Position numbers and translations under genes: made by a program. Under the pieces are notes generated by a model. The model searched no databases. It saw only the letters and a list, made by a program, of their open reading frames with translations, and was not told the origin of the DNA. From the NCBI GenBank assembly GCA_944381625.1, contig CALWLW010000006.1, positions 1 to 64,000 of the forward strand: DNA of 64,000 nucleotides. Direction: 5' to 3'. The DNA comes from an uncultured Lachnoclostridium sp. (lineage in GTDB: Bacteria > Bacillota > Clostridia > Lachnospirales > Lachnospiraceae). Positions 1 through 8,540 of this stretch are shown here, piece after piece (the stretch's first letter is position 1; every line of letters begins with the position of its first letter).

Positions 1-1010
1 TTGATACTGAGCCCATCGTCATGGACGGGATCAAGACAAAGAAGCTGGTGGAAAATGCGGAAATGGATTTTGCCGAGATGATGTTTCAAATGTATGCGGA
101 ACCGGGCAACTCCTACGGCGATATAACCCGGTACTTTGTCAAACACTCCATCAAGGTTTATGACAAGGCTCTCCAGCGGGCGTTTATCTCCAAACTGCTG
201 AGAAACCCCGTTTATGTCCAGGCTGATATGGACATCTACGAATACTTCAAGGCCCAGGGCGTAAAAATCGAAAGTCCCCCGGAAATGTTCACAGGGGACA
301 ATAGCTGTTATCTCTATCAAGGGCGCGAGGGCGAGGAGCCGATCCTCGTGATTGCTCCCCACCAGGGGCGCATCCCCTCCCAGCTCTGGCTGACCGTTCA
401 GCGCAAGCTCTCACAAAACACCACATTCCAGAATGGCCGGAAATGCCATAACACATGGCTGGCCGGGAAAATCAAGTGTGGGCGTTGTGGTTATGCGCTA
501 ACTGCCTTGAGAGCTCAAAACGGCGTTGTTTACCTACGATGCAAACAGCGGGCGGACAATGGGAGCTGCGAGGGTGCCGGTACGCTGACCGCGCAAAACA
601 TGGAGGCGTTTGTCTACGGCGAGATGGTTAAGAAGATGCGGAAATTCCACACGCTGAAAGGCGGTAAGGAACAAAGCTACAATCCGAAGCTGACCGCCGC
701 CCGCGTTGCCCTGGCAAAGACGGAAAGCGAGATCGAGAAACTTCTGGACACTTTGTCCGGCGCTAATCCGCTTCTCCTGCAATACGCAAATACACGCATT
801 GAGGAACTGGATGCGGAACGGCAGAAACAGCTCCGGCTGGTCGCAGACCTCACCGCTAATTCTGTTTCCGCTTCACAGATTGATAGCATTACGGGCTATC
901 TTGATGATTGGGAGTCCGTGAGCTTTGACGATAAGCGCAAGGTGGTTGATATACTCATATCACAGATTGACGCTACCAGTGAGAGTGTTACAATCCACTG
1001 GAAAATCTAA
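1..1010 (+). CDS. Large serine site-specific recombinase, C-terminal part (5' end outside the window)
   Basis: The reading frame is open to the window edge (codons start at base 3), so the first visible ATG at 21 is internal and the N-terminal resolvase catalytic domain lies upstream. What is visible is a recombinase domain ending in a typical LLRNPVYV motif, a zinc-ribbon (CGRCGYAL, then two more Cys in YLRCKQRADNGSCEG), and a Leu/Glu-rich coiled-coil segment before the C-terminus. This is the architecture of large serine recombinases that integrate and excise ICEs, prophages and Tn4451-type elements. Such genes often sit at one end of their element, and here the next gene, 42 bases on, is a 5'-truncated chromosomal-type gene. 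I infer that the element ends within 1011-1051. Family call is firm; element type is unknown. Confidence 0.9.
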   Translation, partial: DTEPIVMDGIKTKKLVENAEMDFAEMMFQMYAEPGNSYGDITRYFVKHSIKVYDKALQRAFISKLLRNPVYVQADMDIYEYFKAQGVKIESPPEMFTGDNSCYLYQGREGEEPILVIAPHQGRIPSQLWLTVQRKLSQNTTFQNGRKCHNTWLAGKIKCGRCGYALTALRAQNGVVYLRCKQRADNGSCEGAGTLTAQNMEAFVYGEMVKKMRKFHTLKGGKEQSYNPKLTAARVALAKTESEIEKLLDTLSGANPLLLQYANTRIEELDAERQKQLRLVADLTANSVSASQIDSITGYLDDWESVSFDDKRKVVDILISQIDATSESVTIHWKI

Positions 1011-1051
1011 AACCTTTTCACTTGGCATTATGCCCTTGTAAAAAATAGTTT
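1011..1051. other. Probable mobile-element/chromosome junction
   Basis: This 41-base stretch separates the stop of the recombinase from the truncated ATPase frame. It contains the near-palindrome GGCATTATGCC (1024-1034), which could be part of an attachment or crossover site. The placement is an inference from the truncated gene; no second copy of the site can be seen in the window. Confidence 0.3.
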
Positions 1052-3586
1052 ATGGAACTGGATGATAATCATCAGGCCATCAATACGCAGATGAAAGACA
1101 TTCCCACTGGTGTGGTAATGAACGGCCTGTCTTCGGGAGTCCCGTCTGCGCGGCTGGGAGATTCTTACAGAACAGGTTTTGGAACGAAATATGTGGATGT
1201 TGATTCTGCCTTGATTGACCTGGCGGCCAAATACAATGCATTGAACGCTGCCATGAACGGCGGTTCATACAGAAGAGGGTCCTGTGAAGCATTAAAGATG
1301 AATTCCCAGAAAGAACACATGCTGGATAAAGTGTATGATGCAGGCAACTGGGTGACGTTTATCAATCCCAAAGTAGATCTTAGCTATTTTAAATCGGATC
1401 CTGATGCCAGGGATCTTCTTATTATCCATTACACGGATCAGTTTAACCAGACGTCGAGCGGATATGATGCGATCACAGTCACAAAAAAGTCAAAACAGTA
1501 TCAGGATGCGGTATCCAGATATTTGCTGAAAAACGGTGTGGAAGATGCACAGAGCCATGCCAGACGGATCATTAATATGTTCAATGCATTAAATGGAGAC
1601 TGGCTGGTACGCATGCTTTCGTATAAATCACAGTTTCCCATTGAGAAGCTGAGCATTTTATCTGCGGTGAAGCTTGCAGTGAAACGGTATGCTGCTGACG
1701 GCGTGATCTGGGTGCCCATATCCCTGGAAGAGATATTCAGAGTATCGGGTGCAGCGGGACTGTCCAGCAAAGAATCTGTTTTTTCTGCCAGAAATCTTGG
1801 CTTTGAGGGAATGACGAGCGATGACCTGCTCCTGGTCGGAATAAAGAATGCGGAGCCGGTACAGGTGACGTTTTACCCCATAGAAGTTAAGATCGGGCAG
1901 GTGGAAACGGTCAGTCTTGAGAAAGGCCTGCGGCAGGTTTTAAAGACGCGGGAGATATTTGATGAGATCCTTGGGAACGGGATCTGTAAAGACAAAGATA
2001 TCAGGACCCGTCTGTACCGGAATTTTTTTATGCAGCAGGTGATAGTGAATGCAGGCAAGCTGCTTCTCTATGAGGTGGGAGACGGTAGGCAGGGCTGGGA
2101 TCTTATTACGGATTCGGAACTGCGCAGGATGCTGCTGTCAGAAGAGTATGAAGTGGTAGAATCGCTGATTCCCGAGATGGGAAAAGCAGGGCTGTTTGCT
2201 TTCAAAGACGGCAGTGTGAAGGAAAAAGAGTATCGGGTCAAAGATGTTTTGTTTGTGGAGAAGCCCAGGAGAGAAGGGATTAATCTCCTTGCCCGAAGTT
2301 TTGACGAGATAGATACTGTGCAGTGGAATCTGGTGGAGGAAGTTCAGAATCTTGGAGAGATCGCCGACGGCGATGACGGGGAGGACCAGCTTTGCCCGGA
2401 TGTCCGGAAGGATCCGGAGCCGCCGGCAGATGTACCTTCATCGGATGCCGGACAAAGCAATGACGGGATCAGAGTGCTCATAGGCAGGGATAAATACGGG
2501 CAGGACGTATATTGGGAATTTGGAAGCAAAGCGCTGGCGAACAGGCATCTGTTGATCACCGGTATTTCGGGCCAGGGAAAAACGTACAGTATCCAGGCCA
2601 TGCTGTATGAACTGGAAGCAAGGAATATTTCCTCTGTGATATTTGACTATACGGAAGGATTCATGCAGCAGCATCTGGAGCCGCCGTTCAAAGATGCGCT
2701 GAAAGACCGGCTGAGCCAGAATATTGTCTATAACTCCGGCGTGCCGATCAATCCTTTCAGACGCCATGAGGTGGAACTGGCAGGCACAAAGATTCTGGAG
2801 AAAGAATCAGATGTTGCGGCCAGACTGGCCAATATTTTTGAACATGTGTACAATTTTGGCGCGCAGCAGAGTTCCGCGGTCTTTGAAGCCATATTTAACG
2901 GTCTCAGAGAACACGGAGACCGGATGAATATGAGATATTTCCAGCAGGAGCTGGAAGAAGTTGCCGAGAGCAATAAAGCGGCCAGATCTGTAATCTCAAA
3001 GATGCTTCCTTTTTTCCGGACGGTGGATTTCACTGAAGACCCTGACTTTGACTGGGGAAATATCCTGTATGCAAAGGAGGCCGGCGTTCATATTGTTCAG
3101 CTGACCATGTTTTCCCGGGATATGCAGGTGATTATTACAGAGATGATGCTGTGGGACGCCTGGTATTATACGAAAAAATATGGATCAAAGGATAAACCTT
3201 TCGTGGTTGTGCTGGATGAAGCCCATAATCTGTCTCTGGCCATGAAATCACCGGGAGCGACAATTCTTACCGAAGGGCGTAAATTTGGATGGTCGGCATG
3301 GTTTGCGACACAGTCTTTGAAAGTGCTCAGAGAAGAAGAAGTGGTCTATCTGCGCCAGGCGGCGTTCAAGCTTTATTTTAAGCCGACGGATGATGAGATG
3401 GTAAAGATCGCAAAACAAATCGACGCTGCAGGAGAGGGGAACTGGCTGACTGAGATTCAGAATCTGAAAAAGAGCCAGTGCATTGTGACGGGAGACCGGA
3501 GAAAGGCAGATGGAAAGGTTGGGCCATCTGCGCCGGTGGTCACGGATGTGGCGGCGATTGAAGAGCGGAACCTTTCTGAACCATAA
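1052..3586 (+). CDS. HerA/FtsK-type ATPase resembling DptH (DNA phosphorothioation restriction), 5'-truncated
   Basis: The 844-residue product has a Walker A motif (GISGQGKT, about residue 508) and a Walker B of DEAH type (VVLDEAHNL, about 718), typical of HerA-like hexameric translocases. An E-x-K motif (YPIEVKIG, about 277) could belong to a PD-(D/E)xK nuclease fold. The sequence reminds me of DptH, a restriction component of Dnd/Dpt phosphorothioation defence, but I could not search it. The frame has an in-frame TAG at 1046-1048 directly before the ATG, no ribosome site precedes that ATG, and the product is shorter than I expect for DptH. I infer that insertion of the upstream recombinase element removed the 5' part and that the remnant is probably not functional. 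Alternative: another HerA-type defence ATPase with an intact short form. Confidence 0.6.
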   Translation: MELDDNHQAINTQMKDIPTGVVMNGLSSGVPSARLGDSYRTGFGTKYVDVDSALIDLAAKYNALNAAMNGGSYRRGSCEALKMNSQKEHMLDKVYDAGNWVTFINPKVDLSYFKSDPDARDLLIIHYTDQFNQTSSGYDAITVTKKSKQYQDAVSRYLLKNGVEDAQSHARRIINMFNALNGDWLVRMLSYKSQFPIEKLSILSAVKLAVKRYAADGVIWVPISLEEIFRVSGAAGLSSKESVFSARNLGFEGMTSDDLLLVGIKNAEPVQVTFYPIEVKIGQVETVSLEKGLRQVLKTREIFDEILGNGICKDKDIRTRLYRNFFMQQVIVNAGKLLLYEVGDGRQGWDLITDSELRRMLLSEEYEVVESLIPEMGKAGLFAFKDGSVKEKEYRVKDVLFVEKPRREGINLLARSFDEIDTVQWNLVEEVQNLGEIADGDDGEDQLCPDVRKDPEPPADVPSSDAGQSNDGIRVLIGRDKYGQDVYWEFGSKALANRHLLITGISGQGKTYSIQAMLYELEARNISSVIFDYTEGFMQQHLEPPFKDALKDRLSQNIVYNSGVPINPFRRHEVELAGTKILEKESDVAARLANIFEHVYNFGAQQSSAVFEAIFNGLREHGDRMNMRYFQQELEEVAESNKAARSVISKMLPFFRTVDFTEDPDFDWGNILYAKEAGVHIVQLTMFSRDMQVIITEMMLWDAWYYTKKYGSKDKPFVVVLDEAHNLSLAMKSPGATILTEGRKFGWSAWFATQSLKVLREEEVVYLRQAAFKLYFKPTDDEMVKIAKQIDAAGEGNWLTEIQNLKKSQCIVTGDRRKADGKVGPSAPVVTDVAAIEERNLSEP

Positions 3587-3601
3587 AATGGAAGTAAAAT
3601 T

Positions 3602-3617
3602 AAGATTTCCAAATCTT
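3602..3617. promoter_or_regulatory. Short perfect dyad overlapping the -35 box
   Basis: AAGATTT (3602-3608) and AAATCTT (3611-3617) form a perfect 7-bp inverted repeat with a 2-base centre. It ends inside the -35 box at 3616-3621, which is a common place for a repressor site. It could equally be the stem of a weak terminator for the upstream gene. No regulator is identified. Confidence 0.3.
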
Positions 3618-3644
3618 GAAATTTACACATCCCTTATATATAAT
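3616..3644 (+). promoter_or_regulatory. Sigma-A promoter of the FN3-GH25 gene
   Basis: TTGAAA (3616-3621), a 17-nt spacer and a perfect TATAAT (3639-3644). The start of transcription is expected near 3651, just before the hairpin at 3657-3684. Confidence 0.75.
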
Positions 3645-3656
3645 AGATACGACATC

Positions 3657-3684
3657 GCCATGGTATATGGTCATATGCCATGGC
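3657..3684 (+). promoter_or_regulatory. 5' leader hairpin with GCCATGG/CCATGGC stem, copy 1
   Basis: Positions 3657-3668 can pair with 3673-3684 to give a 12-bp stem (one T-G pair) with a 4-base loop. It lies exactly 12 nt after the -10 box, so it would form at the very 5' end of the RNA. A second copy with the same geometry occurs at 7219-7246. The outer seven pairs are identical in both; the inner five differ in sequence but stay paired. This points to an RNA structure or operator recognised by a regulator shared by the two units. Confidence 0.6.
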
Positions 3685-3718
3685 ATTTACTTTGAAAACG
3701 CAGGAAATGGGGAGAACG

Positions 3719-6700
3719 ATGAAGAGAAAGGCAGTGCTGAGATTTTTGGCATGCGCGCTGGCGTGTGTGATGCTTTTTGAGACGCCGCTGCAGGCCGCAG
3801 AGTTAACCGACAATACAGGATCAACAGATGTTACATATACGTCAACTGAAGGTGAGGGAGAGGAACCGCAGGATCCGAATGATAATCCGGATGAGAAAAC
3901 GCCAGACGGGGAGACGTTGCCAGATGGAGAGAAAGCACCAGACGGAGAGACGCCATCAGATGGGGAGAAAACGCCGGCTGGAGAGACATCTCCTGATGGA
4001 AGTCAGACACCGGCTGGAGAAACGTCTCCTGATGGGGGGCAAACATCCGCCGGAACAGGCGGGGAATCTCAGACGCCTTCTGTTGGAGCAGGTGGGAGCA
4101 CGGCAGCAGGAGGCCAGGAGAGCTCTGACGGGTCAGGCAGCAGTGGCCCGTCCATGGACAATCCGCCCATTTCGGGGAATGAACCGGCCGGAGATCCCCC
4201 GGCAAACGGAGAACCGACGACAGAACAGACCCCGACAGAACAGAAGGGGACATTTAAACTGTCGTTTGAACTGGTAGTGTCAGAAGCTTCGGAAGAAGCC
4301 TTTGATCCCGGTACATATGAAGAAGAACTTAAGGTTCTGGAGGAGACGCTGGGAGAACGTGCTGAGCATGTGGATTTGGCGGATAAGCAGCTGACGCTAG
4401 AGACGGTTCAGGAACTGCTGACATATATCATACAGCAGGGAGAGACGGACACATCCTGCCTGCGTCCGGAAGTTTCCTATACATATATTCTGGCATCAGA
4501 AGAAGATACAGAGCTGCAGATGATACAGTCGCTGGATTTCAGCTATCTGATCCTGGAGGCACCGGAGGCAGCGGTCGAGGTGCATGACTTTACCGGCGTA
4601 CAACTGGAATGGAACAGTGTGGAGGGCGCTTCCGCCTATGAAGTCTACCGTATTGAGGTACAGGGAGACGAAGCTGCGGAGGCAGAACTCTTATATACGA
4701 CGGAAGAAAACAGCGGCGAGACGTCGTACAAAGATGAGAATGTATTTTATGGAGAGACCTATATTTATCAGGTGAAAGCGCTCTGCACGGAGGACGGCCG
4801 CGCCTATCGGAGCGATCTTTCCAACGAAGCCAGGGTTCTGGCAGAGGCAGATGCCCCGGAAGGACTGAGCGCGTCTGCCGGCGGGAATATGGTGGAACTG
4901 TCCTGGGAAGCAGTGGAGGGAGCCACCGGTTATGAGATAGAGGTCATGGATGCCGCGGGAGCATATGTCTCTCTGGAAAGCGTTGCGGGCGAGACTTCAT
5001 ACACGCACGAAGGGCTGGAATATGACGCAGTATATACCTACCGGGTGCGCGCTGTTCGCCAAAACCGAAAACAGAGAGCCGCGGCAGTGTATTCCGACTA
5101 TTCTGGCGCGGTGGAGGCAAAGACGGAGACGCCTGTGCTGGAAGCGGTGTCTTTGGCGGCGTCTGCTGGAGCATGGAATCAGGTACAGCTTACCTGGCAG
5201 GGCGCGGATGCATCCGCGGGATATGAACTGGAGAGGAAAGCTGACAGCGGAGAATATACCAGGATCGCGGATATTCAGGCTGGGTCAGCCGCGTATACGG
5301 ATACCTCAGTGGAGCCGGGCGTACAGTATACATACCGAATCCGCCCGGTGAAACAGCTGGGAAGCCAGACCTTCTATGGAGAGTATTCCGGTGAGCAGCA
5401 GGTACAGACAGTTCTGGGGGCTCCGGCGTCCGGCAGTGTGAACACATCTGATGCACAGTCCCTGACCGTGTCCTGGGGAGCTGTGGATGGTGCCGACGGC
5501 TATGAACTGTACCGCTCTGCTTCTTCGGGAAGCGGGTACAGCCTGGCGGCCACGGTGACGGCAGGAAAAACAGAGTACCGTGATACGGGGCTGGCAATAG
5601 GGAGTACCTATTTCTACCAGGTGCGCGCATATCATACGGTGAACGGAAAGAACGTGTATTCTGACTATTCACCGGAAATGAGCGGGATGGTGAAGCTGAG
5701 TACTGTGGCCGGGCTCCGCGTGCAGATGACAAAATACAATACGCTGCAGCTGAACTGGAATGCCGTGGGGGACGCAAGAACCTATGAGGTTTATTACTCC
5801 ACGTCTCCGAACAGCGGTTACAAACGGGCCACATCCACCAAGAAGACAACGTACAAGTTTTCCAAAGCAAAATGCGGGGAGACCTATTATTTTAAAATCC
5901 GTACTTATGAAAAAATCGGAAAGGTGAAATATTACAGCGATTATTGTGCGGAAGTGTCAGGAATGACAGTTTTGACCGGCACGCCGATGGTGTATGTTTC
6001 CAAAACAAAATACAACAGTGTGACGATCAAGTGGAGCAAGGTTCCGTCAACGAAAAAGTACGAGATCTATTATTCCACGTCACCGGATGGGCCATATACA
6101 CTGCTGAAATCCCAGGGAGGAACCAGCTATACCCACAAGAAATTGACCACAGGCGCTACCTATTATTATAAGGTTCGCCCCATGCGGGATTATTTCTACG
6201 GTGAATTTTCCAATGTGACTTCGGCGCGGCCGGTGTTGGGAGAACTGAAGAACCTGAAAGTAAAAACCGGGACAAATCAGCTGAAGATTTCCTGGAAGAG
6301 CGTCAGCGGCGCGTCAGCGTATGTACTGATGCGTTCAGACAGCCAGAATGGCGATTATGTGGAGATCAGCAGGGCGAAGAAGACGTCCTACACGGATAAA
6401 GGGTTGCCGGCGGGAACCACGTATTATTATAAAGTGTACGCGGTTGCTGGCGTCTACCAGACCAATACGCTGGGACCGGTGGGCGAAGCGACAAAGCCGC
6501 CCAAACAGACGGTTACAACTCCTTCCAAACCTTCGGTGGAGAAACACATGTACTATGGTGTGGATGTGTCCAGTTATCAGGGAAAGATCGACTGGGAGGA
6601 TGTGGCGGACGACGGCATTGATTTCGCCATGATCCGGATCCTGACCGGAAAACGGACGTCCAATCTGACGAAAGATACTTATTTTGAGTATAATTATCAA

Positions 6701-7153
6701 CATGCCAGGGAGGAAGGAATCAAGGTGGGCGTATATCGTTACACCTACGCCACCACGAAATCCGGAGCCCGCCAGGAAGCCACGGAGATTGTGGACGCAC
6801 TGAATGGACGGTATCTGGAGTACCCCGTGGTGCTGGATCTGGAGGATTCCATGATCTTGAACCAGACAACAAGGGAAAAGCGTACGGAGATCATACAGGA
6901 GTACAAAAAGATCGTAGAACGCGCAGGCTATAAATTCGCTCTGTACGCCAACAAGAACTGGCTGGATAATTACATCGAGCCGGAAGCCCTGGAGGGCGTG
7001 GACATCTGGCTGGCCAGATGGAGAAGTCTGGATCAGGGACCGGGTTACAACGGCCCGGGCAATCTGACCATGTGGCAGTATACCAGCACAGGGCGAGTAA
7101 ATGGGATCTCTGGGAATGTGGATCGGAATGTGAGCTATAAAAACTATAAATAA
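3719..7153 (+). CDS. Secreted multi-FN3 protein with C-terminal GH25 muramidase domain
   Basis: I choose the ATG at 3719: GGGGAG lies 4 nt upstream and the protein then begins directly with a signal peptide (MKRKAVLRFLACALACVML). Order of the 1144 residues: signal peptide (1-27), acidic/Pro-Gly low-complexity linker with six-residue repeats (about 60-112), an undefined alpha/beta segment (about 180-280), seven fibronectin-III-like repeats of about 94 residues (starting near 281, 378, 471, 567, 660, 754 and 839), then a glycoside hydrolase 25 domain (943-1144). GH25 features are DVSSYQ at the start, the catalytic DxE in VVLDLED, and the closing MWQYTS...VDRN. GH25 enzymes cleave the N-acetylmuramyl-GlcNAc bond of peptidoglycan. 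The protein is probably surface-located and remodels the wall. Its promoter resembles that of the following polysaccharide operon. Confidence 0.93.
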   Translation: MKRKAVLRFLACALACVMLFETPLQAAELTDNTGSTDVTYTSTEGEGEEPQDPNDNPDEKTPDGETLPDGEKAPDGETPSDGEKTPAGETSPDGSQTPAGETSPDGGQTSAGTGGESQTPSVGAGGSTAAGGQESSDGSGSSGPSMDNPPISGNEPAGDPPANGEPTTEQTPTEQKGTFKLSFELVVSEASEEAFDPGTYEEELKVLEETLGERAEHVDLADKQLTLETVQELLTYIIQQGETDTSCLRPEVSYTYILASEEDTELQMIQSLDFSYLILEAPEAAVEVHDFTGVQLEWNSVEGASAYEVYRIEVQGDEAAEAELLYTTEENSGETSYKDENVFYGETYIYQVKALCTEDGRAYRSDLSNEARVLAEADAPEGLSASAGGNMVELSWEAVEGATGYEIEVMDAAGAYVSLESVAGETSYTHEGLEYDAVYTYRVRAVRQNRKQRAAAVYSDYSGAVEAKTETPVLEAVSLAASAGAWNQVQLTWQGADASAGYELERKADSGEYTRIADIQAGSAAYTDTSVEPGVQYTYRIRPVKQLGSQTFYGEYSGEQQVQTVLGAPASGSVNTSDAQSLTVSWGAVDGADGYELYRSASSGSGYSLAATVTAGKTEYRDTGLAIGSTYFYQVRAYHTVNGKNVYSDYSPEMSGMVKLSTVAGLRVQMTKYNTLQLNWNAVGDARTYEVYYSTSPNSGYKRATSTKKTTYKFSKAKCGETYYFKIRTYEKIGKVKYYSDYCAEVSGMTVLTGTPMVYVSKTKYNSVTIKWSKVPSTKKYEIYYSTSPDGPYTLLKSQGGTSYTHKKLTTGATYYYKVRPMRDYFYGEFSNVTSARPVLGELKNLKVKTGTNQLKISWKSVSGASAYVLMRSDSQNGDYVEISRAKKTSYTDKGLPAGTTYYYKVYAVAGVYQTNTLGPVGEATKPPKQTVTTPSKPSVEKHMYYGVDVSSYQGKIDWEDVADDGIDFAMIRILTGKRTSNLTKDTYFEYNYQHAREEGIKVGVYRYTYATTKSGARQEATEIVDALNGRYLEYPVVLDLEDSMILNQTTREKRTEIIQEYKKIVERAGYKFALYANKNWLDNYIEPEALEGVDIWLARWRSLDQGPGYNGPGNLTMWQYTSTGRVNGISGNVDRNVSYKNYK
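3899..4054 (+). repeat. 18-nt tandem repeat inside the secreted protein gene
   Basis: About nine degenerate 18-nt units encode six-residue blocks of the type TPDGET, APDGEK, TPAGET, SPDGSQ. They form a flexible acidic linker after the signal peptide. Units are diverged, so copy-number change is possible but not evident. Confidence 0.75.
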
Positions 7154-7177
7154 AAAAGAAATTAAAAGGGCAGAGTG

Positions 7178-7206
7178 TTGCGTTTGCCAGGAAGTTTGTC
7201 TATAAT
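7178..7206 (+). promoter_or_regulatory. Sigma-A promoter of the first polysaccharide operon
   Basis: TTGCGT (7178-7183), a 17-nt spacer and a perfect TATAAT (7201-7206). The distance from -10 to the leader hairpin (12 nt) is the same as at 3644-3657. Confidence 0.7.
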
Positions 7207-7216
7207 ATGAATAGTG

Positions 7217-7248
7217 TCGCCATGGTGTACAGCGGTGCGCCATGGCGA
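7217..7248 (+). promoter_or_regulatory. 5' leader hairpin with GCCATGG/CCATGGC stem, copy 2
   Basis: Positions 7219-7230 pair with 7235-7246 (12 bp, 4-base loop), and two more pairs extend it outwards to 7217-7248. Compared with copy 1, inner pairs change (A-T to G-C, T-A to T-G, T-A to C-G) while pairing is kept. The element would sit at the 5' end of an operon of about 11 kb, where processive antitermination or attenuation is a plausible role. Confidence 0.6.
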
Positions 7249-7289
7249 TTTTCACGTGATGAAAGAAGATAAACAGGAGTAGCAGCGAA

Positions 7290-8540
7290 TTGGGAAAAAG
7301 ATTAGAAGTAATTCGAAAAATCAGGATGAAGACAGCGGATATCCTGGAGATTCTGTATTTGGTGATACTCGCATTTCTGACAGGATACAATACCTTGCGC
7401 GCAACACAGATTGAAGCGGCCTGGGATACCTTTTTCGTCGAACAACCAGTTTTGCACGAACTATATCGAATTATTTTTATGGAACCACAGCAGATTTTGC
7501 TGGGATTGGTAGTGCTCAGATTCCTGATCAGTAAAAAGTACGACTGGAGAGAATGGGCGGTAGCAGCAGTGCTTTATCTATGTGCGGAGCATGCGGTTGG
7601 TATCAATGGATACGACAATATTCTTTTTATGGTGTTGATGATCCTTGGAGCCAGGGGCATATCATTTCGAAAAATTATTAAAGTGTATTTCTCTGTCTCC
7701 CTGCTTGCGACTGCAGGGGTGGTACTGGGATCTCAGGTTGGCTGGATAGAAAATCTTGTATATCAGCAGCCAGGACGCAACATACGGATTGCGTTTGGAT
7801 TTGGGTATCCCACGTCTTTCGCGGCTCACGTTTATTTCCTTGTTTTGTGCTACTGGTATCTGAGATCCAGACGGCTCACGGTGGTGGAACCGGTGATTCC
7901 TGCCTTTTTTGGCGTTTTTGTATATGTGTTTTGTGAAGCGAGATTTACCAGTATATTGCTGCTTTTGATGGCGCTTGTCATGTGCTGCCATGTGCTGCTG
8001 GAGATGTATGCGAAAAGGAAAGGCCGTATCTATCGGATGCATCCGGTCTGGTCTGGTGTTTTGGCCTTGTCGCCTGTCTTTTGTGCGGGAGGAATTAATA
8101 TTCTGTCCGTACTTTATTCAAAACAAAACAGTCTGCTGGATTATCTGAATCGGTTAATTTCTTCCCGGCTTTCGCTTGCGGAAAAGGGGATTGAATTGTT
8201 TGGCTTTTCCTTTTGGGGTACGGATATCCGCATGATCGGGAATGGAGGTACAACGGCGCGCCAGTCCCAGTATTTTTTCCTGGACAGTGCATATATGCAG
8301 TTTTCCCTGCAGTACGGCCTGGTAATACTGTTCTTGATTCTGATGATGATGATTCTTCTCTGCTGCAGGGCAAGGGCACAGAAACAATGGGAGTTTTTGT
8401 GGGTGCTGGTGTTTGTCGCGATTAACGGCGTGATTGAGGCCAATATTTTTCAGCTGATCTACTGTCCGTTTTTACTTGCGTTTTTTGCGGAAACGGGGGA
8501 AAAGTTAAAGAGCAGGAGGAAACTGAATGAGAAGAATTGA
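7290..8540 (+). CDS. Multi-pass membrane protein, probable Wzy-type polysaccharide polymerase
   Basis: First gene of the operon. The frame starts with TTG at 7290, ten bases after AGGAG (7275-7279); an ATG at 7326 is the alternative. The 416-residue product has about ten hydrophobic segments. A central run of paired helices containing FGFGYPTSFAAHVYF and YVFCEARFTSILLL, and a late extracytoplasmic segment ending in LDSAYMQFSLQYG before the next helix, match the pattern of O-antigen/exopolysaccharide polymerases of Firmicutes. Such proteins join lipid-linked repeat units outside the membrane. The family is poorly conserved, so the call rests on topology, these motifs and context. Confidence 0.65.
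   Translation: MGKRLEVIRKIRMKTADILEILYLVILAFLTGYNTLRATQIEAAWDTFFVEQPVLHELYRIIFMEPQQILLGLVVLRFLISKKYDWREWAVAAVLYLCAEHAVGINGYDNILFMVLMILGARGISFRKIIKVYFSVSLLATAGVVLGSQVGWIENLVYQQPGRNIRIAFGFGYPTSFAAHVYFLVLCYWYLRSRRLTVVEPVIPAFFGVFVYVFCEARFTSILLLLMALVMCCHVLLEMYAKRKGRIYRMHPVWSGVLALSPVFCAGGINILSVLYSKQNSLLDYLNRLISSRLSLAEKGIELFGFSFWGTDIRMIGNGGTTARQSQYFFLDSAYMQFSLQYGLVILFLILMMMILLCCRARAQKQWEFLWVLVFVAINGVIEANIFQLIYCPFLLAFFAETGEKLKSRRKLNEKN

Noticed and set aside
3899..4054. Regular short repeats that might suggest a CRISPR array
   Set aside because: The 18-nt units are contiguous, degenerate and coding; there are no spacers.
6335..7390. Open frame of 351 codons on the minus strand across the end of the GH25 gene
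   Set aside because: It runs through the GH25 domain, the promoter and the leader hairpin; no homology or start signal seen.
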